Assembly (NCBI GenBank): GCA_002483135.1
Contig: DLHI01000018.1
Location: 12,037 to 76,036 of the forward strand
Direction: 5' to 3'
DNA: 64,000 nucleotides
Source of the DNA: Hyphomonadaceae bacterium UBA7672
GTDB taxonomy: Bacteria; Pseudomonadota; Alphaproteobacteria; Caulobacterales; Hyphomonadaceae
A model generated the notes under the pieces. It saw only the letters and a program-made list of their open reading frames with translations, ran no database searches and was not told where the DNA came from. Position 1 is the stretch's first letter; every line of letters begins with the position of its first letter. This document shows positions 35,060 through 43,655 of this stretch, one piece after another. Made by a program: the position numbers and the translations under genes.

Positions 35060-35518
35060 ATGTCAGGCCTGAGGATCGAACATGGCGCATGGGTGATGGT
35101 CGGAGACGGGGAAAAGGCGCTTTTCCTGCGCAATGAAGGCGATGCGGATTATCCCAACCTGCAGGTCCTTAATGCCTGGACGCAGGACAACCCGAAAACC
35201 GCCGATCAGGGCGTAGATCGCCCGGGGCGAACCCATGCCTCGACCGGCGAACACCGCAGCGCCGTGCAGCAGACCGACTGGCACCGCCTGGAGAAGCATC
35301 TCTTCGCCGGCCGGATCGCCGAGGCGCTGTATGAGGCCGCGGACAGGAAGGCGTTCAGCCAGCTGGTGATCGCCGCCCCACCCGTGATCCTGGGCGAGCT
35401 TCGCAAGGCGCTCCACAAGGAGGTGGCTGACAAGGTTGTCGCCGAGATCGCCAAGGACTTCACCCACATGCCCAGCCACGAGATCGAGAAGGCGCTGACG
35501 GGCCCAGCTGCGGCCTAG
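35060..35518 (+). CDS. host attachment protein family member
   Basis: The product is 152 aa. It belongs to the family annotated 'protein required for attachment to host cells', recognised by WVMVGDGEKALFLRNEGD, TDWHRLEKHLFAGRIAEALY and VAEIAKDFTHMP. The family relates to the peptide-release-factor-like baeRF fold; real function is uncertain and the name comes from an Agrobacterium mutant. It has no signal peptide. It is followed by a short region before the leftward dodecin gene. Confidence 0.78.
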   Translation: MSGLRIEHGAWVMVGDGEKALFLRNEGDADYPNLQVLNAWTQDNPKTADQGVDRPGRTHASTGEHRSAVQQTDWHRLEKHLFAGRIAEALYEAADRKAFSQLVIAAPPVILGELRKALHKEVADKVVAEIAKDFTHMPSHEIEKALTGPAAA

Positions 35519-35739
35519 TCGCGGATCGCCAATGCGATCAGACGTCGTGCGCCGGATTGCCCATTCCGGGCGCTCCGGGCGGCGCGGCGCCATCAACAGG
35601 CCGCTCGCCGAATGTCATCGGCTCGCGCAAGGCGGGCAATTCATCAAACAGGGTCGGTTCGGCAACTGGCGCCGCGGGCACATCGGGCGCGCTGGCTTCC
35701 GCCTCCCCGCCCGATGCAGTCAGTTCAGGCCCGGGCGCC

Positions 35740-35982
35740 TTAGCGCTTCTTTTTCTTCTTCGCCTTGTCGCCTCCACCCACGTCCTCAACCTCGAACGTG
35801 ATCTGGAGGTTGACCCGGTAGGACGTGATCTTCCCGTTCTCGATCACGGTCGACAGGTTATTGACGTTTGCGGATCGCAAGCCGCGCACCGTCTTCGAGA
35901 AGCGCGCAACGGCAGTCTGGATTGCGTCCTCGAATGATTTCGGCGACTCGCTGAGAATCTGTTCGGACTTCATGATGGCCAT
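35740..35982 (-). CDS. dodecin family flavoprotein with Lys-rich tail
   Basis: The product is 80 aa from ATG 35982, or 77 from ATG 35973. Dodecins form dodecameric cages that bind FMN or riboflavin. The family core is SPKSFEDAIQTAVARFSKTV, ENGKITSYRVNLQITFEVED. The first conserved block lies at residues 8-33 and the second at 49-68. The ending GGGDKAKKKKKR is an unusual polybasic tail not found in typical 68-70 aa dodecins. It overlaps a doubtful small frame on the same strand. Confidence 0.87.
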   Translation of the reverse strand: MAIMKSEQILSESPKSFEDAIQTAVARFSKTVRGLRSANVNNLSTVIENGKITSYRVNLQITFEVEDVGGGDKAKKKKKR

Positions 35983-36248
35983 GGCTTGTCTCCCAACTGG
36001 CGAAGGAAGGGGACCCTACGCGCGAGGCGATGGCAATGCGTCTCGCGCAGCGCGCGAAGCATCAGCCACGCAGCCAGCCCCGCCGCGACCCACGCTCTCA
36101 TGACCATGCCTTCCAGCAGTATCCGGTCATTGGACCCGCACACACGCGGAGAATCAAAACCGAATGACGTCCACATGCCGCAAATTCGGGGCGCTTGTGG
36201 AGCCGATAGCCTGAGCGCAACATAGGCAGGCAACGGGGAGAAGACAGC

Positions 36249-37043
36249 GTGGCAGACAGCTTCATCACCACCACGGTCGAGAACCGCATCGCCGTCGTCC
36301 GTTTCGATCGCGGCAACAAGGCCAATGCGCTGTCGGTGGAGGCGATGCGCCAGTTGACCGACGCGGCGCGCCAGTTCCACGCCCGTCCCGATGTGTCCGC
36401 CGTCATCCTGACCGGACGCGCCGACAACTTCACGCTTGGCGCAGATCTGAAGGATCCGGCTCGCGCCAGCCAAAAGGACGAGGGCCTCGCCCAGCGCCGC
36501 ATCTCGCTGCGCGCGGGCCCCGAAATGTGTGAAGCGTGGGAGAAGGTGGACGCCATCACCATCATGGCGATCGAGGGATGGTGTGTCGGCGGCGGCGCGG
36601 CCCTTGCTGTGTCGTGCGATCTGCGCGTGATGGCGACGTCGGCGCGGCTCTATGTGCCCGAGGTGGCGCGCGGCATGAATATGAGCTGGGGCTCGATCCC
36701 GCGCATGACGGCGCTTGTCGGACCGGCGCGGGCCAAGCGCCTCGCCGCGTTGTGCGAAAAGGTCGACGCCGAGACTGCTCATGCCTGGGGCCTTGCAGAC
36801 GCCATGTCCGAAGATGGCGGCGCCGTCGCGCGCGCCATGGAGTTCGCGCAGACCGCAGCCGCGTTGCCGCCCACCGCGCTGAAAATGGTAAAGCACGACG
36901 TGAACGTGGCCGCACTTGCGTTGTCGCAGGCAACGGCACATCGCGATCTTGAAGCCTTTGCCCTGATGCAGCAGAGCGAGGATTACGGGGAAGGCATCGC
37001 TTCCTTCCTTGAAGGTCGCGACCCGGATTTCACCGGGAACTAG
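36249..37043 (+). CDS. enoyl-CoA hydratase/isomerase family protein
   Basis: The product is 264 aa from GTG 36249. The crotonase fold is shown by FTLGADLKDP (oxyanion-hole Ala-Asp), IEGWCVGGGAALAVSCDLRV and MNMSWGSIPRM. The second acidic catalytic residue is not plainly in the usual place (SWGSIPRM where many have P-E-x-x-L-G), so its reaction may be isomerase or dehydratase of unknown substrate. It stands alone, divergent from the dodecin gene. Confidence 0.82.
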   Translation: MADSFITTTVENRIAVVRFDRGNKANALSVEAMRQLTDAARQFHARPDVSAVILTGRADNFTLGADLKDPARASQKDEGLAQRRISLRAGPEMCEAWEKVDAITIMAIEGWCVGGGAALAVSCDLRVMATSARLYVPEVARGMNMSWGSIPRMTALVGPARAKRLAALCEKVDAETAHAWGLADAMSEDGGAVARAMEFAQTAAALPPTALKMVKHDVNVAALALSQATAHRDLEAFALMQQSEDYGEGIASFLEGRDPDFTGN

Positions 37044-37193
37044 CGCGCGGCAGGCAAGCGAAACTGTGTCGTTTGAGTCACGCTCGCCAGACCGAGCGTC
37101 GCCAACGCTTGGTTCATCGCGAGTTCATACCACATCAGCGGAAGTGTCACATTACAGGCTGGCGACAGACCGGCCGCTCCCAGAACGCCTCCC

Positions 37194-37923
37194 ATGCGCC
37201 AGCCGACGCAGCAGCGAAACCGCGTCTCCGATCTGCTTGTTATCTGGGCCGCGCCTCTTCTCGCGCCGGGACTGATCCTGCTCGCGTGGAGCGCCGGCCC
37301 CGAGGCCTTCAGCATCTGGGTTTCATCCGACACCAGCGTCTATGAACATGCCGTCGCCTTCGTGCTGTTGCTGTCGCTGCTGATGGGCATCTACATCCTG
37401 CTGACGCGCGACCTGAAGCCATACCCTGGTCTTCGTCCGTGGCTGATCGCGTGGTGTCTTGGCGTCGGATATTTCCTCGGCGAAGACATGAACTGGGGCC
37501 AGCACCTTTTCGGGTGGCAGGCCGAGGGCTTCTTCGCAAGCAACAAGGAAGCCGAGACCAACCTCCACAACATGAACCCCTGGTTCAATCAGAAGCCGCG
37601 AATGCTGGTTCAGGCATGGGTGCTCGTGGTCGGCTTCCTTGTGGCGCTGGCCACAACGCGCCACCGCGAAGTTTGTGCCCGCGCAGCTCTGGCCCGGTCG
37701 TCGCACGATGTGGCTGGCGCTGGCCGCGTCGATCATCCCGCTAGTCGAGTGGGTCGTCCGCGCCGTGGCGGGCCCAGACCAGGGCGGCATCCCGATCCGC
37801 TTCAGCGAAGTGCAGGAGTTCTTCTTCGCGTGGTTCTTCCTGCTCTACGCCATCGACCTGTCCGGCCGACTTCTGCCGGCCAAACGCGAGCCTGCAACAG
37901 CTGTCCCCACGCACGCCGAGTAA
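37194..37923 (+). pseudogene. integral membrane protein interrupted by a frameshift
   Basis: Two frames join into one plausible protein of about 242 aa. The first, from ATG 37194, contains ILLTRDLKPYPGLRPWLIAW and GEDMNWGQHLFGWQAEGF. The second, in the +1 frame, continues with RATAKFVPAQLWPGRRTMWL and AASIIPLVEWVVRAVAGPDQ, then FFFAWFFLLYAIDLSGRLLP. The shift lies near 37645-37665; total length is 3n+1, so one extra base would explain it. It could be a sequencing or assembly error or a recent inactivation. The NWGQHLFGWQ...NLHN motif is like a membrane protein family of unknown function. Confidence 0.7.
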
Positions 37924-37926
37924 CAG

Positions 37927-38352
37927 CTAGTCGTGGCTGCCCAGCCCGGCGCTGATACGGAACATGTGTCCGTCCGGATGGCGCAGGTGAAACTCGCGCA
38001 CGCCCCACGGCTCGTCCGTCGGCGGATAGGTGACCGTCATGCCAAGCGCCATCGCGGTCGCATGCAGCGCATCCACCTCCGCCGGATTATCCAGCCACCA
38101 ACTCATCCAGACGCCGTCGGTCTGATCATCGCCAGGAAATTTCGGCATCACGGTTCCACGCGCCCCCTGCGCGCCGACGCAGAGAAATATCTCCGCCTTG
38201 TCGCTGCAGACGCTGCCGAAACCTACGCCGTCGCCATTGTCCCACTGGAAGCCCGCACGCCAGCCCAGCTTCTCGAACCACGTCTGGCTCTCGATGACGC
38301 TGGAGACGTTGAGGATGGGCGTGACGTTCTGGATGGGCACCGGGCGGCACAC
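37927..38352 (-). CDS. VOC superfamily (glyoxalase/bleomycin resistance-like) protein
   Basis: The product is 141 aa from GTG 38352. The single VOC domain shows LNVSSVIESQTWFEKLGW near the N-terminus and WGVREFHLRHPDGHMFRIS at the end, with metal-type residues in the latter. Substrate unknown. The start directly follows the stop of the DUF6491-like gene, so the two are probably co-transcribed. The opposite-strand neighbour is the frameshifted membrane protein. Confidence 0.8.
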   Translation of the reverse strand: MCRPVPIQNVTPILNVSSVIESQTWFEKLGWRAGFQWDNGDGVGFGSVCSDKAEIFLCVGAQGARGTVMPKFPGDDQTDGVWMSWWLDNPAEVDALHATAMALGMTVTYPPTDEPWGVREFHLRHPDGHMFRISAGLGSHD

Positions 38353-38775
38353 CTACCAGACGCGCCAGAGCGCTGCATCACGCATCGGAGTCGCGCGCGC
38401 ATCATCGATCTGTGCGATCTGGCCGACCTCGCACGGTCGCCCCGCATCTGGTCGAACTTCGTAGCCGCTGGTGGACTTCAGCCGCCACGACCAGCCGGGA
38501 TGGAATTCGAATTGCCGGTTGCGCACTTCCAGCGGTTCACATTCCGCCTTCAGCGTGACGAGAAAGTAGTCGCGTCTGTCATCGCGAAACAGGATGTTCC
38601 TGTTGTCGACCACCCAGGCGGAATTGAAGTCGTGCCGCAGCTGCAGCGTCTCGACCCTCTTTCCATCGAGCGAAACAAGCTGCGTCTTGGTTTCCGGCTC
38701 CGCCAGCGACGGCGCGGCGAGGAAGGCCGCAGAGGCTGTAAGCGTTACGAGCAGTGAGGCAATGCGCATCGTCAT
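38353..38775 (-). CDS. secreted DUF6491-like protein
   Basis: The product is 140 aa from ATG 38775, behind GGAGGAGCGATC. A signal peptide MTMRIASLLVTLTASAAFLA is followed by cleavage near APSLAEP. The DUF6491 core appears as NRNILFRDDRRDYFLVTLKA with cysteines in ECEPLEV and RPCEVGQIAQI. Function unknown; periplasmic. It is probably transcribed with the VOC gene. Confidence 0.7.
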   Translation of the reverse strand: MTMRIASLLVTLTASAAFLAAPSLAEPETKTQLVSLDGKRVETLQLRHDFNSAWVVDNRNILFRDDRRDYFLVTLKAECEPLEVRNRQFEFHPGWSWRLKSTSGYEVRPDAGRPCEVGQIAQIDDARATPMRDAALWRVW

Positions 38776-38852
38776 GATCGCTCCTCCATCGCGGGCGGAG
38801 GCCCGCCTGAAGCGCGGAAGCTAGCACGAAAGCCGAAGTGCATCCATGCCGT

Positions 38853-39317
38853 CTATTTCAGCTTAGTTCGGAGTTCTTCGCAGTACGCATTCGAAATCTG
38901 TATGTCCCGATCCGTCGCCCATTCCGGCGCGGGCAGATCGCAGTTGGCGAGCTGAAATTCGTCCAGGGTTGCGGGCTTGCTTTCAAGAACGCGCGCGACG
39001 CTCAATTCGCGCTCGCCACTGCCCAGGTGACCGTGACCCCATGGACCCTTTTCGGTCACTGTTCCCTCAACAGAAATCCACATGACCTGCGCGTTGCCCA
39101 GGCCGGGTACGTCCTGCAGGTCGGTTCCTGACACACGTCGCATATCGCCGGAAAGCCACCACTGCTCCGCCACCCCTGCGGGAAGGAAGGAACTCACTTC
39201 GAACCCAGAGAGATACAAACCCTGGTAGGTCTTCTGGACACCGGGCTCAGGTCGGTTGTCGCGCGCCGCGCAGGCAGCAGCCACGCACAACACCATGAGA
39301 CCCGCCGCCAGCCGCAT
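38853..39317 (-). CDS. lipoprotein of unknown function
   Basis: The product is 154 aa from ATG 39317, whose A is the last base of the mnmA stop (TGATG overlap). MRLAAGLMVLCVAAACAARD is a lipoprotein signal with AAAC lipobox. The mature protein contains two more cysteines (ANCDLPAPEW, YCEELR) and several Trp residues. No family recognised. Coupling to mnmA is likely only transcriptional convenience. Confidence 0.68.
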   Translation of the reverse strand: MRLAAGLMVLCVAAACAARDNRPEPGVQKTYQGLYLSGFEVSSFLPAGVAEQWWLSGDMRRVSGTDLQDVPGLGNAQVMWISVEGTVTEKGPWGHGHLGSGERELSVARVLESKPATLDEFQLANCDLPAPEWATDRDIQISNAYCEELRTKLK

Positions 39318-40576
39318 CACGCCGCGCTGACTGTTGCGGAAATGAACCCGCCGCCCAACACGGTTGCGCCGTCGGGCGCTGCGTAGATCACGCAGGCTTG
39401 CCCCGGCGCGACGCCTTCTTCGGGCGTGTCGAACGCAAAGCCCGGCGCGCCGTCGACCAGCGTCATCCGACCTGGCACAGGCGCGCGCGTCGATCGCACG
39501 CGCGCAAGCGCGGGAACGCCTGCCGCGCACGCATCCGCGAGCGAGCCTTCGCCGAGCCAGTTGCTTTCGCCGATCGCCAGCGACGCCGTGAGCAGCGCTT
39601 CACGCGGCCCCACGATCACGCGGTTTGCAGCGGCGTCGATCTTCACGACGAACAGCGGCTCGCCCGTCGCGACGCCAAGGCCACGGCGTTGGCCGATGGT
39701 GTATCGGATAATCCCTTCGTGCTGGCCCATCACGCGGCCATCCATGTGCACGATATCGCCCTGCGCAGTCGCGCCGGGGCGCAGCTTCTGCACGATGTCG
39801 GAATACTTTCCTGCCGGCACGAAGCAGATGTCCTGGCTGTCGGGCTTGGCCGCGACCTGCAGGCCAAGCGCGGCCGCCGCGCGACGCACATCCGGCTTCT
39901 TCATGCCGCCCAGCGGGAAGCGCAGGAAGTCGAGCTGTGCGCGCGTGGTGGCGAACAGGAAGTAGGATTGATCGCGATCGGGATCGGCGGCGCGTGAAAG
40001 CTCCGCACGTCCGCCCGCATCAAGCGTGCGGCGGATATAGTGGCCAGTCGCCATTGCATCAGCGCCAAGATCCTGTGCGGTCGTCAGCAGGTCCGAGAAC
40101 TTCACGGTCTGGTTGCAGCGCACGCACGGGATCGGCGTCGAGCCTTTCAGGTACGTGTCCGCGAAGTCTTCCATCACCTGCTGACGAAAGCGGCTTTCAT
40201 AGTCGAGCACATAGTGCGGAATGCTCAGCGCCTCGGCCACGCGGCGTGCATCGTGAATGTCCTGCCCCGCGCAGCACGCGCCCTGCTTCTTCAGCGCGGC
40301 GCCGTGATCGTAGAGCTGCAGCGTCACGCCAATCACATCGTAACCGGCATACTTCAGCAGCGCCGCAACGACGGACGAATCCACCCCGCCCGACATGGCG
40401 GCCACCACGCGGATTTCCGAACGCGGGCGCGGGTCGCCCGGGAACAGGTCAAGGTCGGCGCCCGACAGGTCCACATTCTTGAGCTTAGAGAAATCGCAAA
40501 GGCCGTCGGCGACCGGAAAATCCGCTTCGACAGTAACGGCAGGCGAGCCGCCACGCGGCCCGATCAGGGTAGTCAT
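39317..40576 (-). CDS. mnmA: tRNA 2-thiouridine synthase MnmA
   Basis: MnmA thiolates the wobble uridine of tRNA-Lys, -Glu and -Gln. The product is 419 aa from ATG 40576, with GGGAGAGGACAAG upstream. The PP-loop is AAMSGGVDSSVVAALL, the first catalytic cysteine is in PIPCVRCNQTVKFSDLL and the second in SQDICFVPAGKY. The N-terminal 60 residues before the PP-loop (from MTTLIGPRGGSPAVTVEADF) are longer than in E. coli MnmA. The frame is open further upstream to 40690 but without a good start. Confidence 0.95.
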   Translation of the reverse strand: MTTLIGPRGGSPAVTVEADFPVADGLCDFSKLKNVDLSGADLDLFPGDPRPRSEIRVVAAMSGGVDSSVVAALLKYAGYDVIGVTLQLYDHGAALKKQGACCAGQDIHDARRVAEALSIPHYVLDYESRFRQQVMEDFADTYLKGSTPIPCVRCNQTVKFSDLLTTAQDLGADAMATGHYIRRTLDAGGRAELSRAADPDRDQSYFLFATTRAQLDFLRFPLGGMKKPDVRRAAAALGLQVAAKPDSQDICFVPAGKYSDIVQKLRPGATAQGDIVHMDGRVMGQHEGIIRYTIGQRRGLGVATGEPLFVVKIDAAANRVIVGPREALLTASLAIGESNWLGEGSLADACAAGVPALARVRSTRAPVPGRMTLVDGAPGFAFDTPEEGVAPGQACVIYAAPDGATVLGGGFISATVSAA

Positions 40577-40696
40577 CTTGTCCTCTCCCACGGGTTCAAG
40601 GCCCGAAGCAGCAATTGAGAGCCGCATATAGTGTAAAAGCGGCAGAATGTGGAGCCCGCCGCTGGTTCGATAGAAATCGCCCGCTATCATGGGGAA

Positions 40697-41170
40697 ATGG
40701 ATGTGAATCAGGCCCGCCCGGAAATCATCGCCCTAGCGACCCGGCTTCATGCCGGTCAGACGGACAAGGCGGGCCATCCCTACATTGGCCACCTCGCGCG
40801 GGTCGCCGCCCGGCTGGCTGAGCGTTGGCCGGACGCCAGCCGCGACGAGCGCGAGGCGGCCTGGTTGCACGACAGTCTTGAAGACACCGAGGCGACGGAA
40901 GCATCCCTCCTCGCTGCCGGGGCGAGCCCCGAGACCGTCCGCATCGTCCGGGCAGTCACGCGCCCGCACGGTTCGGACTATCTGGCCTGGATCGCCGAGC
41001 TTGCTGCTGCAGGCGATGTGTCGATCCTTCGCGTCAAGCTCTCCGACAATGCCGACAACATCGATCCGGCGCGCGTTGCGCAGCTACCGGACGGCGCGGC
41101 GCGTGTCGCCAGCCGCTACGAGCCAGCCCGGCGGTTGCTCGAAGATGGCCTCGCTAAGGCTGGCGGCTGA
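40697..41170 (+). CDS. HD-domain (p)ppGpp-hydrolase-like protein
   Basis: The product is 157 aa from ATG 40697. The residues of the SpoT/RelA-type hydrolase are in order: H32 in PYIGHLARVA, HD at 58-59 in WLHDSLEDT with E62-D63, and the later aspartate in KLSDNADNIDP. The N-terminal HAGQTDKAGHPYIGH resembles H-x-GQ-x-x-x-GxPY of the family. This stand-alone size fits small alarmone hydrolases (MESH1-like). There is no synthetase domain. Overlap TGATG with the next gene couples translation. Confidence 0.8.
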   Translation: MDVNQARPEIIALATRLHAGQTDKAGHPYIGHLARVAARLAERWPDASRDEREAAWLHDSLEDTEATEASLLAAGASPETVRIVRAVTRPHGSDYLAWIAELAAAGDVSILRVKLSDNADNIDPARVAQLPDGAARVASRYEPARRLLEDGLAKAGG

Positions 41171-41805
41171 TGGCGATGACGGCTGACCCGCCCACCCCGC
41201 ATCATTTCCAGACCAACCAGCCGCGCGAGTTGCTGGCGTGTGTCGAGCATGCGGCGGAGCTGGCCGACAAGGCGGCCGAGGATCATGGCGCATGGCGCTG
41301 GCTGATCATCGCGATGACGCTGGGGGTCCAGAACGCCTGCCTCTGCGCGCTCGACCATGGCGACGAGTTCGGCACCAAGGGCATGACGCGCGCCGACGCC
41401 CGCATCGTCACGCGCTGGACCAAGAGCGGCCGCCACGGGCCCGAGCCGCTGGCCGTGCGCGAGCCGCGCATCGTCTCGCCGCTCGAGCTGCTGCGGCGCG
41501 TAGGCGATCCCCACTTCCTGCGCCCGCCCTTCCAGCTGCCGCTCAATCACATCATGACCGAGGCGTTCGATGATCTCGTCGACCTGCGCAACACCTTCCT
41601 GCATTTCAGCGAGGATGGCTGGACTGTGGACCTGCGCGAAGTCCCGCCGCTGATCCTCAACGCCTGTACAGTGATCCGCCATCTCAGCGTGACGCAGCCG
41701 ATCTACCTCCGCCACGCAGGCCCGCGCCACCGCGAACGCGTGGCGGCTGCGCTCGATACGATCGAAGCGGCGATGGAGCATTATCCCGAAGAAGACGCGG
41801 CCTAG
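41170..41805 (+). CDS. unrecognised protein coupled to the HD gene
   Basis: The product is 211 aa from ATG 41170, sharing its A with the stop of the HD gene. It is soluble, with FQTNQPRELLACVEHAAELA near the N-terminus, LVDLRNTFLHFSEDGWTVDL in the middle and Arg-rich helices toward the end. LRNTFLHF is like nuclease or toxin-antitoxin associated proteins, but I cannot name a family. Coupling to the HD hydrolase-like gene suggests a related task. Confidence 0.62.
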   Translation: MAMTADPPTPHHFQTNQPRELLACVEHAAELADKAAEDHGAWRWLIIAMTLGVQNACLCALDHGDEFGTKGMTRADARIVTRWTKSGRHGPEPLAVREPRIVSPLELLRRVGDPHFLRPPFQLPLNHIMTEAFDDLVDLRNTFLHFSEDGWTVDLREVPPLILNACTVIRHLSVTQPIYLRHAGPRHRERVAAALDTIEAAMEHYPEEDAA

Positions 41806-41990
41806 CCCGCCCGCCCCAGCGCCTTCAGCATCGCGTCGGGATCTCCGCCCTGTTCGCTGACGGCGAGTTTCCAGCGCGCCAGCGCCTCGCGGTAATAGTC
41901 CTTGATGCACGGGCTGCAGTGCCGGTGGCAGCAGAGGTATTCCTCTGGCTCGTTCGGCGGCGCCGGAAATGAATCGGAGGGCGAAGTCAT
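41802..41990 (-). CDS. oxidoreductase-like small cysteine-rich protein
   Basis: The product is 62 aa. EEYLCCHRHCSPCIKDYYRE has four cysteines and the tryptophan-containing ALARWKLAV tail of the small 'oxidoreductase-like' family (PF09791 type). It may bind metal or form disulfides. It overlaps the end of the convergent gene by 4 bases. Function unknown. Confidence 0.7.
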   Translation of the reverse strand: MTSPSDSFPAPPNEPEEYLCCHRHCSPCIKDYYREALARWKLAVSEQGGDPDAMLKALGRAG

Positions 41991-42032
41991 CGCCCTCCGT
42001 TACATCAACTCATCCGACAGGTGTAGGGCGCC

Positions 42033-43532
42033 TCACGGCGCCTTGCAGGTGAAATGCTCGGGGCTCTTGCCATCGCCCGTGCCTGTGTAGGTCTGCTGCT
42101 GCGGATAGGCGCACAGCTTGCGCGCGCCGCCCGACGCGAAGCTGGCCGTCAGTTCGTCCGGCGCGGCTTTCGTGCTGACCCAGCTGTCGAGAGCATCGAG
42201 ATAGTCCACCCGATCCGGCCCCGGGCCACCGGCGCAGTGCCCGACGGCAGGCAGCATGAACATGCGCACATCATTGCGCGCGGTCGCGTCGTTGGCGTAG
42301 ACCGCATCGACATAACGCGTGCTCATGAAGGGTGAGAGCGCCGAGTCCGACCAGCCGTGATACATCAGCAGCTTGCCGCCGCTGCCCCGGAAAGCCGACA
42401 GGTCAGGGTTGGTGGGCGACAGGGTCATCTGCACCGCCTTCATCTCGGCCGGAAGGGTCGCGAGGTTGGTGCGCGAATGATCCCAGGTCGGATCGAGCTT
42501 CACGAAATAGCGCATGAACTCGATGGAGAAACCGTAGGCAAGGCTAGGCTGGCCTTCACCGATGCGGTTCTTGCTGCCGGCGAGCCACGTGCCCCAGTCC
42601 ATCTCGGTCTGTTCGCCGCCATAGGGGAAGGCGACATGGAACGGCTTGCCGCTCACCATCGGCCCGCGCACGATGGCGTCCACAGCGGCGACCTGCGCCG
42701 GCGTGAGACAGTCAGCCTTGCCGCCGCTCTTGCACTGAATTGTTTTCACATCGAACGTGCAGACGCGCGGATCATTCATGATCCCGTCTTTCAGGCCATC
42801 AAGCGCATCGCATTTTTCCATCACCGCCTTGGCGAGGATGTTGCGCGCAGGCGTATCCAGCACCGGCGTCTCGACCTTCTTCGGATCGGGATACATCTTC
42901 TGCGTGATGGTGGAGAATGCTGCCGTGATGCCCATAAAGTCGATGGCCGGGGCGCCTGCGATGATCCCGTCGAAATCGTCGGGATAGCGTTGGGCCATCA
43001 TCAGCGCCTGCCGCCCGCCATTGGAACAACCCGCGAAGTATGCACGGTCGCTCTGCCGCCCATAGCGCGCATTCACCAGCGCCTTGGCCGCCTCGCTCGT
43101 ACGGTGGATCGCAGCGTGAGCGTAGTTGGCGATGCGCTCATAGTCACCGGCGGCCCAGGCGCCGTCGATGCCCCGCGCCGGCGAGGAATGCCCCGTATCC
43201 GTGCCGGCGACGGCATAGCCTTTCTGCAGCGCCTGCAGGCCGAGCGCCTGGCTCTCCACGCGACCGGCGAAGCCGCCCTGCCCGCCCATCACGAACTTCC
43301 CGTTCCACGCCTCAGGCAACCAGACCGAGAAGTTGATCTCCTTGCCGATAACGCCGTCGACCTTGCAGTGCGGAGCGGGCGAGGCGCCGGGCGCGGCCTT
43401 GGTAATTTTCACGTCCGGCGCACGAAACCCGGCGAGCGACTCGCAGGCAATCTGCGCCTGGGCCGTGCCTGCAATCGCTGCAGCGAAAGCCGCAGCCGCC
43501 ATCGTTCCAATCAGTCTGCCGCGCAGGGCCAT
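42033..43532 (-). CDS. tannase/feruloyl esterase family secreted hydrolase
   Basis: The product is 499 aa from ATG 43532, after GGGAGACGTCC. A signal peptide ends at AGTAQAQ. The nucleophile elbow FAGCSNGGRQAL has the cysteine next to Ser, and GHCAGGPGPD near the end provides His and its partner cysteine, the CS-HC disulfide linked triad typical of the tannase family. It would cleave aromatic esters in the periplasm or outside. Calcium-binding residues in CDALDGLKDGIMNDPRVC are conserved. Stands alone downstream of flgL. Confidence 0.92.
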   Translation of the reverse strand: MALRGRLIGTMAAAAFAAAIAGTAQAQIACESLAGFRAPDVKITKAAPGASPAPHCKVDGVIGKEINFSVWLPEAWNGKFVMGGQGGFAGRVESQALGLQALQKGYAVAGTDTGHSSPARGIDGAWAAGDYERIANYAHAAIHRTSEAAKALVNARYGRQSDRAYFAGCSNGGRQALMMAQRYPDDFDGIIAGAPAIDFMGITAAFSTITQKMYPDPKKVETPVLDTPARNILAKAVMEKCDALDGLKDGIMNDPRVCTFDVKTIQCKSGGKADCLTPAQVAAVDAIVRGPMVSGKPFHVAFPYGGEQTEMDWGTWLAGSKNRIGEGQPSLAYGFSIEFMRYFVKLDPTWDHSRTNLATLPAEMKAVQMTLSPTNPDLSAFRGSGGKLLMYHGWSDSALSPFMSTRYVDAVYANDATARNDVRMFMLPAVGHCAGGPGPDRVDYLDALDSWVSTKAAPDELTASFASGGARKLCAYPQQQTYTGTGDGKSPEHFTCKAP

Positions 43533-43655
43533 GGACGTCTCCCAAACAGTTTCTGTTTTCCGCAAAGTGCCACGGGCGCGCCGTCGTGCAAGGCCCATGA
43601 GGGTTGACGTCACGTCCTGAATAATTTCCGATGCGCAGCGCCAGGCCAGCGCACG

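Noticed and set aside
35538..35789. Small minus-strand frame of 83 codons beside the dodecin gene
   Set aside because: Overlaps the dodecin 3' end, is Pro/Ala-rich without a good start site; possible but unsupported.
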